The notes: a model not told the origin generated them from the letters alone. A stretch of 64,000 bases of DNA from Microbacterium sp. Clip185 (GCF_028743715.1 NZ_CP117996.1:372001-436000); one strand, 5' to 3'; counted from the stretch's first letter, positions 24,890-37,096 are shown. Numbers and translations: made by a program.

Positions 24890-25732
24890 ATGACCGAGCA
24901 GAAGCCGCTCGCCGGCAAGACCATCCTCATGTCGGGCGGCAGCCGCGGCATCGGCCTCGCGATCGCGCTGCGCGCGGCCCGCGACGGCGCGAACATCGCC
25001 CTGCTCGCCAAGACCGACACCCCGCATCCGAAACTCGAGGGCACCGTGCACACCGCCGCGGCGGCGATCGAGGAGGCAGGCGGGCATGCGCTGCCTCTCG
25101 TCGGCGACGTGCGCAACGAGGACGACATCACGCAGGCGGTGCTGACCGCCCACGGCGAGTTCGGCGGCATCGACATCGTCCTCAACAACGCGTCGGTCAT
25201 CGATCTGTCAGGCTCTCTCGAGCTCACGACGAAGAAGTACGACCTCATGCAGGATGTCAACGTGCGCGGCACGTTCCTGCTCTCCCGCGCCGCGGTGCCG
25301 ATGCTGAAGGATGCGGAGAACCCGCACATCCTGTCGCTGTCGCCGCCGCTGAACCTCTCGCCCCGCTGGCTCGGAGCCCACACCGGCTACACGCTCGCGA
25401 AGTACGGGATGACGATGGCGACCCTCGGCATGGCCGCGGAGTTCGCGGATGCGGGCATCGCCGCCAACACGCTGTGGCCGCGGACGACGATCGCGACCGC
25501 CGCCGTGCAGTTCTCGCTGGGTGGCGAGCGGATGATGGCCGTCAGTCGCACGCCCGAGATCTATGCGGATGCGGCGTACGAGGTGATCACGCGGCCCGCA
25601 CGTCAGTACACGGGCCAGACGCTCATCGTCGAAGACGTGCTCGCCGATGCGGGCGTCACCGACCTCTCCGGCTACGCCGCCGTGCCCGGCACCCCCGACT
25701 CGGCGATGTTCCCCGACATCTTCCTCGACTGA
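24890..25732 (+). CDS. HSDL2-like short-chain dehydrogenase
   Basis: A 280-aa SDR with a GGSRGIG nucleotide motif, NNASVIDLSGS, DVNVRGTFLLSR and a YTLAKYG (YxxxK) active site. The first segment (KTILMSGGSRGIGLAIALRA) and the LSPPLNL stretch match the hydroxysteroid dehydrogenase-like 2 group, but the sterol-carrier domain of animal HSDL2 is absent. ATG 24890 has AAGGAG 5 nt upstream. It is the third gene of the acyl-CoA-type cluster starting at 23339. The physiological substrate is unknown. Confidence 0.83.
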   Translation: MTEQKPLAGKTILMSGGSRGIGLAIALRAARDGANIALLAKTDTPHPKLEGTVHTAAAAIEEAGGHALPLVGDVRNEDDITQAVLTAHGEFGGIDIVLNNASVIDLSGSLELTTKKYDLMQDVNVRGTFLLSRAAVPMLKDAENPHILSLSPPLNLSPRWLGAHTGYTLAKYGMTMATLGMAAEFADAGIAANTLWPRTTIATAAVQFSLGGERMMAVSRTPEIYADAAYEVITRPARQYTGQTLIVEDVLADAGVTDLSGYAAVPGTPDSAMFPDIFLD

Positions 25733-25775
25733 GCGCGCTCGGGCGGCTCGCACCTGTCACACAGGCAGGGCCTCC

Positions 25776-25790
25776 TACCCTTGCGCAGTG
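25776..25790 (+). promoter_or_regulatory. Leaderless-type -10 box TACCCT, 6 nt before GTG 25788
   Basis: TACCCT (25776-25781), TGCGCA, then GTG. No ribosome-binding sequence is present upstream. Confidence 0.55.
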
Positions 25791-27257
25791 TCATTCTCCG
25801 CGCATCGACCCGGCCGCTTCGGCTCCGACGGCCGCATCGACCTCGAGTCGCAGCCCGAAGAGGAGGCGTTGTACCTGAGCGACGTCCGCCCCTCCGACGA
25901 CGTCGCGACCGGTCCGACCGAGGTGATCGACCCGATCGACGAGCCCGAGGCTGAGGCCTCCGTTCCTGACCCCGCGCCTCCCGTGGTGCGCGAGCGACGG
26001 AGCCCTCGCCGCCGTCCTCGTCAGCCGCTCTCGCGCACCCTCGCGGTGCTGGGCGGCGCCGAAGGCGAGGTGCTCGATGACGTTCCGAGCGAGACGCCGC
26101 GCTTCGTGCAGATGTTCTTCGTGCTGGTCGGCACCGCGCTCGTCTCCGCTCTCTCGATGGGGTTCGCACTCGTCACCGGTGTGCAGATCGCCGTCTGGGC
26201 CGCTGTGCCGCTCGCGATCATCTGGGCTCTCATCATCTTCAACCTCGATCGCTTCCTCACCTCCACGATGCGCTCGACCCGCAACGTGTGGCGCCTGCTC
26301 GGTCTCGCGTTCCCGCGCGTCATCATGGCCGCACTCATCGGCATCGTGGTCGCCGAGCCGCTCGTGCTGCAGGTGTTCCACAACGACATCGCGCGAGAGG
26401 TCAACTCGACCAACGTCGTGCAGGCGCAGTCCGACCAGGATGCGGTCGCCAACGGTCCCGAGAAGCAGGCGCTGGATGCCGCATCCGCCTCGCTCGCAGC
26501 CCTCCAGAACCAGGCGGCGACCGGCATCGTCGCGGGAACCTCCTCGACCTCGGCCGAGTCCGTGGCGGCGCAGGCGAACGTCGACCAGCTCACCCAGCAG
26601 CTCGCCGCGCAGCAGGGCGTGATCGATCAGGCCCGCGCGCTGTACCAGTGCGAGCTCACCGGCGAGGGAGCGGGCACCGTCCCCGGCTGCACCGGCGTGC
26701 AAGGATCGGGGACGAGCTCGGACGCCGCCCGGGCGCAGCTCACGCAGGCGCAGTCCGCGTACGACGCCCTCGCCACGCAGCTCAGCCAGGCGCAGGCGGC
26801 CCTCACCGCGGCCAACGCGGCCGGGACGGATGCGGCCGCCGCATCCGCCGACCAGAACAAGAAGCAGGCCGAGGACCAGCTGCCCGCCGCGCAGGCGCAG
26901 TACGACGCAGCGCTCGCCGCGTACAACGAGCGCGCCGCATCCATCGCCGGAGGCAACGCGCAGGCGGTCGGGCTGCTCAGCCAGATCAGCGCGCTGGAAC
27001 GGCTGTCCGAGCGCGAGCCCACTCTTGCCTGGGCGCACTGGCTCATCGCGGCGCTGTTCTTCATGATCGAGCTGCTGCCGGTGCTCGTGAAGGTGCTGAC
27101 GAGCTTCGGCGACCCTTCGATCTACGAGAAGGCCGATGCCCTCCGCCGGCAGGTGTCGCTCGATCGGGTCACCGCGAAGACGTGGCACGAGCGTGCGGCG
27201 ATCGTCACCGCGCCCGCACCGCCCGCATCCGGCCCTCCCGCCGCCGCGGCGCCGTAG
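25788..27257 (+). CDS. DUF4407 membrane protein with periplasmic coiled coil
   Basis: A 489-aa protein. An acidic N-terminus (about 1-80) and the 'RTLAVLGGAEGEVLDDVPSETPRF' lead-in are followed by membrane helices near 108-130, 134-155 and 178-200, a long Gln/Ala-rich coiled coil (about 215-400) with a Cys pair (CELTGEG...PGC), and a fourth helix near 425-447 followed by the cytoplasmic tail. This is the arrangement of DUF4407 proteins, of unknown function. The GTG start follows a leaderless-type box. The gene is convergent with the kinase-like gene, and a long hairpin lies between them. Confidence 0.85.
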   Translation: MSFSAHRPGRFGSDGRIDLESQPEEEALYLSDVRPSDDVATGPTEVIDPIDEPEAEASVPDPAPPVVRERRSPRRRPRQPLSRTLAVLGGAEGEVLDDVPSETPRFVQMFFVLVGTALVSALSMGFALVTGVQIAVWAAVPLAIIWALIIFNLDRFLTSTMRSTRNVWRLLGLAFPRVIMAALIGIVVAEPLVLQVFHNDIAREVNSTNVVQAQSDQDAVANGPEKQALDAASASLAALQNQAATGIVAGTSSTSAESVAAQANVDQLTQQLAAQQGVIDQARALYQCELTGEGAGTVPGCTGVQGSGTSSDAARAQLTQAQSAYDALATQLSQAQAALTAANAAGTDAAAASADQNKKQAEDQLPAAQAQYDAALAAYNERAASIAGGNAQAVGLLSQISALERLSEREPTLAWAHWLIAALFFMIELLPVLVKVLTSFGDPSIYEKADALRRQVSLDRVTAKTWHERAAIVTAPAPPASGPPAAAAP

Positions 27258-27278
27258 CGCGGAATCCTTCCTCCAACC

Positions 27279-27349
27279 CGCGAGACTGCATTTCGATCAC
27301 GAGATCACTGTCATTACCCGTGAATTCGTGCTCGAAATGCAGTCTCGCG
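27279..27349. repeat. Long intergenic inverted repeat, family 2, copy 1
   Basis: A perfect 17-bp inverted repeat (CGCGAGACTGCATTTCG ... CGAAATGCAGTCTCGCG) encloses a weaker inner repeat (CACGAGATCAC / GTGAATTCGTG). It lies between convergent genes, so it may end transcription from both sides. A second copy lies at 47656-47728. Confidence 0.85.
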
Positions 27350-27372
27350 CCGGGAGGCTCGGCGGATGCCGG

Positions 27373-27906
27373 CTACGCAGGATCCCAACGGAGGACGGCA
27401 TCGAGCAGGTCCGCCGTCGGGTGCACGCCGTCGAGCCGGAGGACCGGTTTGCCGAGCGCGGCGAGCCACGCTTCGTGGGTCGCTCGGCTCCGCCCGTCGA
27501 ACGTCGGATCGTCGTAGCTCTGCGCCCAGTCCCGGAACACTTCCCAGGCCGGGTCATCGAGGGGGCGGCCCTCCCGCCGGCGCCGCTCGCGGGCCTCGAG
27601 CCGCCGCATCCGCTCCGTGGGATCCAGCGTGACGAACACGACGGCATCGCACTCCGCGGCGATGCCGTCGCCCCAGCCCATCATCGATCCGGAGAGCACC
27701 CATGCCGGACGCGGCACGAAGATCGCTCGCATGAGCGCCACCCGATCGGCATCCGCGCGCTTCTCGGTGAACGGCGGGTCGGTGGGTAGCCAGAAGTAGT
27801 CGTCGGCGTCCGCGTGCGGCACGCTCCATGCCGAGGCGAGGGCCGCGCCGAGCGTCGTGGTGCCGCTGCCGCTCGCTCCCAGGATGTGGATCCGTGCGCG
27901 TCGCAT
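27373..27906 (-). CDS. Adenylate kinase-like P-loop protein without the Walker A lysine
   Basis: A 177-aa nucleoside-kinase-like protein. The P-loop reads GASGSGTTTLG (about 10-20), in which the usual Lys before Thr is replaced by Thr. I recall this variant in a family usually annotated as adenylate kinase-like AAA proteins. DADDYFWLPTDPPFTEKR, WVLSGSMMGWGD and the LDPTERMRRLEARERRR lid follow. It would bind a nucleotide in the cytoplasm. Phosphotransfer is uncertain given the P-loop. ATG 27906 starts the gene. It stands alone on the minus strand. Confidence 0.8.
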   Translation of the reverse strand: MRRARIHILGASGSGTTTLGAALASAWSVPHADADDYFWLPTDPPFTEKRADADRVALMRAIFVPRPAWVLSGSMMGWGDGIAAECDAVVFVTLDPTERMRRLEARERRRREGRPLDDPAWEVFRDWAQSYDDPTFDGRSRATHEAWLAALGKPVLRLDGVHPTADLLDAVLRWDPA

Positions 27907-28040
27907 GAACCCATCCTCGCAACGCGCGCCGCACCCGTCACCCCGACCCGTGAGTTCGGCCGGGGCAGGATGCGGGCCGGGACAGGATGCAGTGGCGTGC
28001 CTCATCCGTCCGGGGGGCGACCGGTCGCCGCGCGCGTGCC

Positions 28041-28108
28041 GCCACACTTCTGCGCAGATGCGCCAGTCAATGACAGCTGCATCTGCGCAGAAGTGGCGCA
28101 TCTGCGCA
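28041..28108. repeat. Long intergenic inverted repeat with extra arm (family 4)
   Basis: Arm 1 (28041-28061, GCCACACTTCTGCGCAGATGC) pairs with arm 2 (28079-28097) over 19 bp with a 2-nt bulge. A third partial arm (CGCATCTGCGCA, about 28097-28108) follows. The 27907-28151 gap holds this and no other recognisable feature. Confidence 0.8.
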
Positions 28109-28151
28109 ACTGCGACGCAACTCGGGCACGGAGGAGAGGGAGCCCCCGGGG

Positions 28152-28988
28152 TCAGATGAGGCCGTGGCGGACGAAGGCGTTGTGCACGCCGTCGTCGAGC
28201 ACCGCGGTCGTGACCTCGTCGGCCAGGTCCTTCAGCTCCTGCGCCGCGTTGCCCATAGCGATGCCGGTGCCGCACACCTGGAACATCTCCACGTCGTTCC
28301 AGCTGTCGCCGATGCCGATCGCGTCGGCGGCATCGATTCCGAGGTGGTCGAGCACGGCGGTGATCGCCGAGCCCTTCGTGACGCCCTGCATGCCGATCTC
28401 GCCGTTGGTGCCACCCGGAAGCGGGATGCTGCCCGGCACGACGTGGAAGCGATCGCCGAGTTCGGACTGCGCGCGCGAGACCGCATCCGTCGAGTCGCTG
28501 AGGAAGACCGCCTTGGCGACGCGGGTGCGGTCCACAGTGGCCAGATCGCGGAAGCGGGGTCGACCCTGCGGCGCCGTCTGCGGCTCGTCGCCGGCGAGCT
28601 GAGCGCGCAACGACGAGAGCATCGCGACGACCGCGGCCTGCACCTCGGCCGAGGCATACACGGCCTCGTCCGTCTGGAGGAAATAGTGGATGCCGTGCGA
28701 GTCGAAGAATCGCTCCAACCGGTCGACCGCATCCGCCGGCATGGGATCGGCGACGATCTCCTCCTCGCCTGCAACGGCGTACGCACCGCCGTTGGTGATC
28801 GCCCCGTCGAAGCCGATCTCCCGCACGGCGGGATGGATGTCGCCGGCCGAGCGGCCCGTGCTGAGGTACACGAGCGCGCCGCGCTCGCGGGCGGTGCGGA
28901 TCGCCGCCACCGTGGAGGGCGCGATCGTGGTGCCGTGATCGAGGATCGTGCCGTCGACGTCGAGGAATGCGATGCGGGGAGGGGTCAC
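28152..28988 (-). CDS. Cof-type HAD-superfamily phosphatase
   Basis: A 278-aa HAD hydrolase: nucleophile motif DVDGT (about 9-13), motif II STGR, the C2-type cap, and motifs III/IV with GIGDSWNDVEMF. Cof-type enzymes dephosphorylate sugar phosphates, PLP or flavin phosphates in the cytoplasm. GTG 28988 is chosen because the family begins a few residues before DVDGT. A hairpin separates it from the upstream bgl operon on the same strand. Confidence 0.87.
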   Translation of the reverse strand: MTPPRIAFLDVDGTILDHGTTIAPSTVAAIRTARERGALVYLSTGRSAGDIHPAVREIGFDGAITNGGAYAVAGEEEIVADPMPADAVDRLERFFDSHGIHYFLQTDEAVYASAEVQAAVVAMLSSLRAQLAGDEPQTAPQGRPRFRDLATVDRTRVAKAVFLSDSTDAVSRAQSELGDRFHVVPGSIPLPGGTNGEIGMQGVTKGSAITAVLDHLGIDAADAIGIGDSWNDVEMFQVCGTGIAMGNAAQELKDLADEVTTAVLDDGVHNAFVRHGLI

Positions 28989-29053
28989 GATGATCCATTC
29001 TCCCCGCTCCCGCCTGGGAGGCGCGTCGGGGTGAGTCGGGCAGGACGGCACAG

Positions 29054-29100
29054 GCGTGTGCCCACGAGACGTTCCGCGGGGAACGGTCGTGGGCACACGC
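29054..29100 (-). terminator. Hairpin terminator after bglA
   Basis: A perfect 14-bp inverted repeat (GCGTGTGCCCACGA / TCGTGGGCACACGC) with a 19-nt loop lies 11 nt past the bglA stop on the minus strand. No U-run follows, as is usual in Actinobacteria. Confidence 0.7.
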
Positions 29101-29111
29101 GCGGCGTGGTC

Positions 29112-32457
<3,346 letters not shown>

Positions 32458-32533
32458 CTCGGACTCCCTCTTTCCGCCGCATCAGCGCGGCACTCGCGTG
32501 GGTGACGCGCCGGGTCGGGCCGTTTCCGGGCAA

Positions 32534-32586
32534 CAAAAAAACCTGAACTCGTTCACCGTCGGTCAAGACGATGTGAGTTCAGGTTT
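32534..32586 (-). terminator. Rho-independent terminator controlled by LicT
   Basis: Read on the minus strand, ACCTGAACTC pairs with GAGTTCAGGT and is followed by a run of seven U. The stem's first bases overlap the end of the RAT site, so protein binding to RAT would stop the terminator forming. Confidence 0.92.
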
Positions 32587-32610
32587 TGCCTGCTGCCGCA
32601 GTAACAATCC
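32582..32610 (-). promoter_or_regulatory. RAT site (ribonucleic antiterminator) for a BglG/LicT protein
   Basis: The minus-strand RNA reads GGAUUGUUACUGCGGCAG followed by CAGGCAAAACC, a near-perfect match to the known LicT/BglG target (GGATTGTTACTG ... GGCAAAACC). It lies between licT and bglF. LicT bound here would let transcription enter bglF-bglA when beta-glucosides are present. Confidence 0.93.
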
Positions 32611-32618
32611 GTCGCGTC

Positions 32619-32638
32619 GCAGGGCTTCTCCGCCCTGC
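32619..32638 (-). other. Small hairpin after licT
   Basis: GCAGGGC / GCCCTGC with a 6-nt loop lies just after the licT stop and before the RAT site. It may be a weak terminator or processing site. Confidence 0.4.
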
Positions 32639-32643
32639 GCGAG

Positions 32644-33573
32644 TTACCGTAGCACCTCTTCGATGCCGCCGCCACCGTCGCCCGGTTCGGCCTTCGCGCC
32701 GACCTGCGAAGCCAGTCGCTCGACGTGCACGATGAGATACAGCAGCTCCTCGTCGGTGAGGTCGGAGCCGGTCGCCGCGCGCACGTAGGCCTTCACCTGC
32801 TCGGCGATCGCGTAGGAGCGCGGGTAGCTGTGTTTGGCGAACTCGAAGAACGAGGTGTCGTTCGATCGCAGCATGGTCTTGGAGACCAGCCGCTGCAGCA
32901 GGAACTGCACGTGCAGGATGAAGCGCGCGTAGTCGGGGCTCTCGACGTCGAGGGTGACGCCCAGACCCGTCTCCACCGTGGTCGCCACGTGCTGCACGCG
33001 CCGGAACAGGAGGGCCGCCGTGCCGTTGGGCTCGTCGCGGGTCGCGTTCAGCAGGTGCATCGTGAGGAAGACGGCCTCCTCGGGCGGAAGCTCACGTTCC
33101 AGCGCGGTGGCGATGTGGGCGGCCATGTGTTCGGCCGCGCGGAACTCGTGCGGATGCAGCACCCGCAACTCGGGCATGTGGGTCGCGGGGATGCGCACGC
33201 CCTGATCGAGGCGCTCCAGCACGTACTGGATGTGGTCGATGACCGGGATCACGAGCCGTCGACCGAGGTGGTGGCCGAGTTCGCGCTCGGCCAGGTCGAC
33301 GGCGCCGGTGACCGCTTCGATGACCGGGTAGGGCACATCCGTGAGCAGCTGGCGCTCCCGCTCGCCCTCGGCGCCGGAGTCGAGGACGAACGTCTTCTCG
33401 ACCTTCGCCGGATCCAGCCGGTCCTCGGGCTTCAGCTGGAACCCGAGGCCGCGCCCCATGAGCACGCGCTCGCGACCGTGCTCGTCGATCGAGATGACGA
33501 CGTTGTTGTTGAGGACCTTGTGCGCGACGACGTGGTTCTCGCGCGCGCCATCGCGCCCTTCGGGTGAGGGCAT
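32644..33573 (-). CDS. licT: BglG/LicT-family transcriptional antiterminator
   Basis: A 309-aa protein. A shortish N-terminal extension (about 1-18) precedes the RNA-binding CAT domain (KVLNNNVVISID, ERVLMGRGLGFQ, about 19-80), followed by two PTS-regulation domains with histidines near DHIQYVLERL, AEHMAAHI (PRD1), RFILHVQFLLQRL and LYLIVHVERL (PRD2). The PRDs are phosphorylated by PTS proteins to report sugar uptake and general carbon state. ATG 33573 follows TAAGAT by 6 nt. A start at a later codon is possible since homologues begin near the KVLNNN. It controls the adjacent RAT. Confidence 0.92.
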   Translation of the reverse strand: MPSPEGRDGARENHVVAHKVLNNNVVISIDEHGRERVLMGRGLGFQLKPEDRLDPAKVEKTFVLDSGAEGERERQLLTDVPYPVIEAVTGAVDLAERELGHHLGRRLVIPVIDHIQYVLERLDQGVRIPATHMPELRVLHPHEFRAAEHMAAHIATALERELPPEEAVFLTMHLLNATRDEPNGTAALLFRRVQHVATTVETGLGVTLDVESPDYARFILHVQFLLQRLVSKTMLRSNDTSFFEFAKHSYPRSYAIAEQVKAYVRAATGSDLTDEELLYLIVHVERLASQVGAKAEPGDGGGGIEEVLR

Positions 33574-33585
33574 GCGTGCATCTTA
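33571..33585 (-). promoter_or_regulatory. Leaderless-type -10 box TAAGAT, 6 nt before ATG 33573
   Basis: On the minus strand: TAAGAT (33585-33580), GCACGC, then ATG of licT. Confidence 0.6.
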
Positions 33586-33623
33586 ATGGGACCGCGAACT
33601 CCTGGTCCGGCGTGATGCCGATC

Positions 33624-33695
33624 GCCGAGCGAGCATCCGTTCGTCGAGTGAGCATTCGATCGGATGCTCATTGGATGATCGAGTGCTCGTTCGGC
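33624..33695. repeat. Long intergenic inverted repeat, family 3, copy 2
   Basis: Begins with the same 18 bases as the copy at 11060 (GCCGAGCGAGCATCCGTT) and ends TGCTCGTTCGGC. The inner hairpin is GAGCAT...ATGCTC. It lies in the divergent region between licT and rlmN, unlike copy 1, which is between convergent genes. Confidence 0.82.
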
Positions 33696-33756
33696 GGGCT
33701 CTGTCAGCGGGCTCTGTCGGGTCGCCGTGCCCAGGGCCTTGGCAGCCGCGCACCGG

Positions 33757-33772
33757 TAGCCTGGAGGGTATG
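33757..33772 (+). promoter_or_regulatory. Leaderless-type -10 box TAGCCT, 7 nt before ATG 33770
   Basis: TAGCCT (33757-33762), GGAGGGT, then ATG of rlmN. Confidence 0.55.
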
Positions 33773-35023
33773 ACCGACCAGCCCCCCATCCGCACGACTG
33801 TGCCGCGCGATGCCGCATCCGCCGTGCGACAGGTGCGACCGCGCACTGAGGGCTGGTCGCAGCAGAAGGACGAGAGCGGCCGGCCGCTCCTGCAATTCGC
33901 CAGCCCCAAGCGCGGCAAGCCGCCGGTGCACCTCGCCGACCTCACGCACGATCAGCGCGCCGAGAAGCTCGTCGAGCTCGGGTTCCCGAAGTTCCGCGCC
34001 GCGCAGCTCGAGAAGCACTACTTCACGCACTACACGAGCGACCCCGCGCTCATGACCGACCTGCCCGCATCCGGTCGCGAGGAGCTCGTGGCGGGCCTGC
34101 TGCCGCCGCTTCTGACCGAGGTGCGCCGGCTTGAGACCGACCGCGGCGACACGATCAAGTTCCTCTGGAAGCTGCACGACGGCGCCCTCGTCGAGTCCGT
34201 GCTCATGCGCTATCCGGGCCGCATCACGCTGTGCGTCTCGTCGCAGGCCGGATGCGGGATGAACTGCCCGTTCTGTGCGACCGGTCAAGCGGGCCTGACC
34301 CGCAACATGAGCGCCGCGGAGATCATCGAGCAGATCGTCCGCGCCAACCGGCTGATCCGCGATGGTGGCCTCGGGCCCGCCGAGCACCCGGACGAGCGCG
34401 TCACCAACATCGTGTTCATGGGCATGGGGGAGCCGCTGGCGAACTACGCCCGCGTCATGCACGCGGTGCGCGTGATGACCGACAAGAAGCACGGTCTCGG
34501 CATGAGCGCACGCGGCATCACGGTCTCCACCGTGGGGCTCGCTCCCGCCATCCGCAAGCTCGCGGACGAGGACATCCCGGTGACCTTCGCCCTCTCGTTG
34601 CACGCGCCCGACGACCAGCTGCGCGACGAGCTCATCCCCGTCAACTCGCGCTGGAAGGTCGACGAGGTGCTCGACGCCGCGCGCGGATACTTCGAGAAGA
34701 CCGGCCGGCGCGTGTCGATCGAGTACGCGCTGATCAAGGACATGAACGATCACGCGTGGCGCGCCGATCTGCTGGCCGAGAAGCTCAACGCGCGCGGTCG
34801 AGGCTGGGTGCACGTCAACCCGATTCCGCTGAACCCGACGCCCGGGTCGGTGTGGACCTCGTCCGAGCGTCCCGTGCAGAACGAGTTCGTGCGGCGTCTG
34901 AACGATGCCGGCATCCCGACGACCCTGCGCGACACCCGCGGCAAGGAGATCGACGGCGCGTGCGGTCAGCTGGTCGCGACCGAAGAGGACCAGGCGGTCG
35001 CCGCGGCGACCCCCGTCGACTGA
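33770..35023 (+). CDS. rlmN: Dual-specificity rRNA/tRNA adenine-C2 methyltransferase
   Basis: A 417-aa radical-SAM methyltransferase that methylates A2503 of 23S rRNA and A37 of some tRNAs. The cluster motif CGMNCPFC (C-x3-C-x2-C), [21 protein letters not shown] and the C-terminal methylated Cys in GACGQL are present. The N-terminal 40 residues are longer than in E. coli, as in other actinobacterial forms. ATG 33770 has the TAGCCT box 7 nt upstream. Confidence 0.95.
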   Translation: MTDQPPIRTTVPRDAASAVRQVRPRTEGWSQQKDESGRPLLQFASPKRGKPPVHLADLTHDQRAEKLVELGFPKFRAAQLEKHYFTHYTSDPALMTDLPASGREELVAGLLPPLLTEVRRLETDRGDTIKFLWKLHDGALVESVLMRYPGRITLCVSSQAGCGMNCPFCATGQAGLTRNMSAAEIIEQIVRANRLIRDGGLGPAEHPDERVTNIVFMGMGEPLANYARVMHAVRVMTDKKHGLGMSARGITVSTVGLAPAIRKLADEDIPVTFALSLHAPDDQLRDELIPVNSRWKVDEVLDAARGYFEKTGRRVSIEYALIKDMNDHAWRADLLAEKLNARGRGWVHVNPIPLNPTPGSVWTSSERPVQNEFVRRLNDAGIPTTLRDTRGKEIDGACGQLVATEEDQAVAAATPVD

Positions 35024-35089
35024 TCCGCCGCCGATAGCCCCCCTGCGCCGCCCCTGACGCGGTAGCGTCGTCGCACAGGGGAGGGTGCG

Positions 35090-37048
35090 ATGCCGCAGAT
35101 CGTGTGGGTGATTCTGTTCGTCGTCGTGTTCGCGGCCGTCGCGGCGTGGGTCGCACGCCGGCTCCTGGGGATGCCGATCGGCTGGATCCGGCCCTTCGTG
35201 ACAGGGGTGCTCGTGGTCGTCGCCGGCGCCCCGTTGGCGCTGTGGGCGCTGCAGCAGGCGGATGTCGTCGACGGCGACGTGCTCACGGTCAACGACGCGA
35301 TCGGGGCGCTGTTCCTGCTGCTGACCATCGGGTGGCTCTTCGCGATCGACGTCATCGCGATCGTCGCGCTCGAGTTCCTCTGGCCGACCCGCCCCCTGCG
35401 CAACCCCGTCGCCGTGGTGCGGGAGATGTTCCGCCGCCGCGACCGCGCCCGACGCTACGCCGAGATCATCGCGATCGCCTCGCGGCACGGGCTCGGGGTG
35501 TACCGCGGCCGGCACCGCCCCGATCGCGAGGAGCTGCCGGCGGCGATCGTCGCGGCGTTGAACGATGCGGGGGTCACCTTCATCAAGATCGGCCAGGTGC
35601 TCTCGGCCCGCGATGACGTGCTGCCGCCGGAGTTCACAACAGCCCTGTCGACGCTGCAGATGGAGACAGTTCCGATCCCCTGGAGCGAGGCGCGCCACGC
35701 GATCGAGACACAGCTCAGCCGGCCCATCGGCGAGGTCTTCGCGCGCGTCGACGAGACGCCGCTGGCGGCCGCATCCGTCGCCCAGGTGCATGCGGCGACG
35801 CTGCAGGACGGACAGGACGTCGTCATCAAGATCCAGCGCCCGAGCGCGCGAGCCCAGGTCGCGACCGACCTCGACATCGTCGAACGTCTGGCGGCGGATG
35901 CGGAACGTCACACGACGTGGGCCCGCGACTACGGCGTGACGGCGCTGGCCGCGGAGTTCGCGAGGTCGCTGCGGGAGGAACTGGACTACCGCATCGAGGC
36001 GGCGAACACCGAGATGCTGCGCGGGGCGGCGGCCCGCTCAAAGCTCACCCCGCTCGCGGTGCCGAAGGTGTACGCCGAGTACACGACCGCGCAGATGCTC
36101 GTGCAGGAGCGCGCCGAGGGCATCCCGTTCGGCCACGTCGACGCGTCGACGCTGGACCCGGATGCGGCGACGAGGATCGCCGACGGGGTCGTCGACGCGG
36201 TCTTCGAGCAGATCGCGGTGCGGGGCGTGTTCCACGCCGACCTGCATCCCGGCAACCTCATGCTCGCGTCGGACGGCACCGTGACCCTCATCGACTTCGG
36301 CTCCGTCGGCGTGCTCGAGAAGAGCATGCGCCGCCTGCTGCTGCCGCTGCTCGTCGCGATCGCGAACGAGGACGACGTCGCCGCCACCGACATCGTGCTC
36401 ATGCTCGTGACCCCGCCCGACACCGACACATTCGACCAGGTCGCGCTGCAGCACGACATCGGCGTGATCCTGACCCGCATGCACAACGCGGGCGTCGACC
36501 AGAACGTCTTCGCGGCCCTCGTGGACGTCATGCGCCATCATCGGCTCGCCCTGCCGCCCTCGCTCCTGCTGGTGTTTCGCACACTGGCCTCTCTCGAGGG
36601 GTCGTTGCGGCGGCTTCGTCACGATTACGACATGGTCGGCCGGGCGCTGTCGCAGGCACCCGCCTTCACGCGCGCGTTGACCTCGCCGAAGGGCTTCGCG
36701 CTCACGGCGCAGACGCAGGCGGCGATCGTGGGCGAGCAGCTGCGACGGCTGCCGCGAACGCTCTCCACCCTCAGCCAGCAACTCGAGGACGGGACGTTCT
36801 CGGTGCGACTGCGCAGCTTCGACGACGCGACCGGCCGTGGCTTCGTCGAGCAGCTGTTCTCGCGCTTCACCACCACGCTGGTCGGCATCGCCCTCGTGAT
36901 CTCCGCGGTCCTGCTGGGCGTCTCGGACGCGGGGCCGCACCTGACCGCACAGGTTCCGCTGTTCCCGTTCCTCGGTGCGGTGGTCGGGCTCGGTGGGCTC
37001 CTCCTGTTGCTGCGGAGCCTCCGCGCCGCCTTCGAGCGGCGGCGATAG
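35090..37048 (+). CDS. UbiB/ABC1-family atypical kinase-like membrane protein
   Basis: A 652-aa protein. Three N-terminal hydrophobic helices (about 2-23, 36-58, 70-100) precede the ABC1 domain, with the KxGQ-type motif IKIGQVLSARDDVLPPEF, the ATP-binding Lys in VIKIQRP, EELDYRIEAANTE, HADLHPGNLML and LIDFGSVG. Two C-terminal helices (near 595-612, 620-638) complete it. Family members support isoprenoid lipid (quinone) synthesis and bind ATP or ADP. ATG 35090 has GGGGAGGG 5 nt upstream, and a TAGCGT box is at 35063-35068. Confidence 0.9.
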   Translation: MPQIVWVILFVVVFAAVAAWVARRLLGMPIGWIRPFVTGVLVVVAGAPLALWALQQADVVDGDVLTVNDAIGALFLLLTIGWLFAIDVIAIVALEFLWPTRPLRNPVAVVREMFRRRDRARRYAEIIAIASRHGLGVYRGRHRPDREELPAAIVAALNDAGVTFIKIGQVLSARDDVLPPEFTTALSTLQMETVPIPWSEARHAIETQLSRPIGEVFARVDETPLAAASVAQVHAATLQDGQDVVIKIQRPSARAQVATDLDIVERLAADAERHTTWARDYGVTALAAEFARSLREELDYRIEAANTEMLRGAAARSKLTPLAVPKVYAEYTTAQMLVQERAEGIPFGHVDASTLDPDAATRIADGVVDAVFEQIAVRGVFHADLHPGNLMLASDGTVTLIDFGSVGVLEKSMRRLLLPLLVAIANEDDVAATDIVLMLVTPPDTDTFDQVALQHDIGVILTRMHNAGVDQNVFAALVDVMRHHRLALPPSLLLVFRTLASLEGSLRRLRHDYDMVGRALSQAPAFTRALTSPKGFALTAQTQAAIVGEQLRRLPRTLSTLSQQLEDGTFSVRLRSFDDATGRGFVEQLFSRFTTTLVGIALVISAVLLGVSDAGPHLTAQVPLFPFLGAVVGLGGLLLLLRSLRAAFERRR

Positions 37049-37081
37049 CGCCCAAGCGACCCTCGCCGTCTGAGACCCCGC

Positions 37082-37096
37082 TAGCGTGGACGGGTG
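37082..37096 (+). promoter_or_regulatory. Leaderless-type -10 box TAGCGT, 6 nt before GTG 37094
   Basis: TAGCGT (37082-37087), GGACGG, GTG. The GTG opens a tiny ORF, not the NUDIX gene itself. Confidence 0.5.

Noticed and set aside
24097..25732. Complete phenylacetate or benzoyl-CoA pathway
   Set aside because: Only generic SDR and crotonase genes are present; no ring-cleaving or CoA-ligase gene is in the window.
37094..37096. GTG 37094 as the start of the NUDIX protein
   Set aside because: It is in another frame and stops after ten codons at the ATGA overlap.
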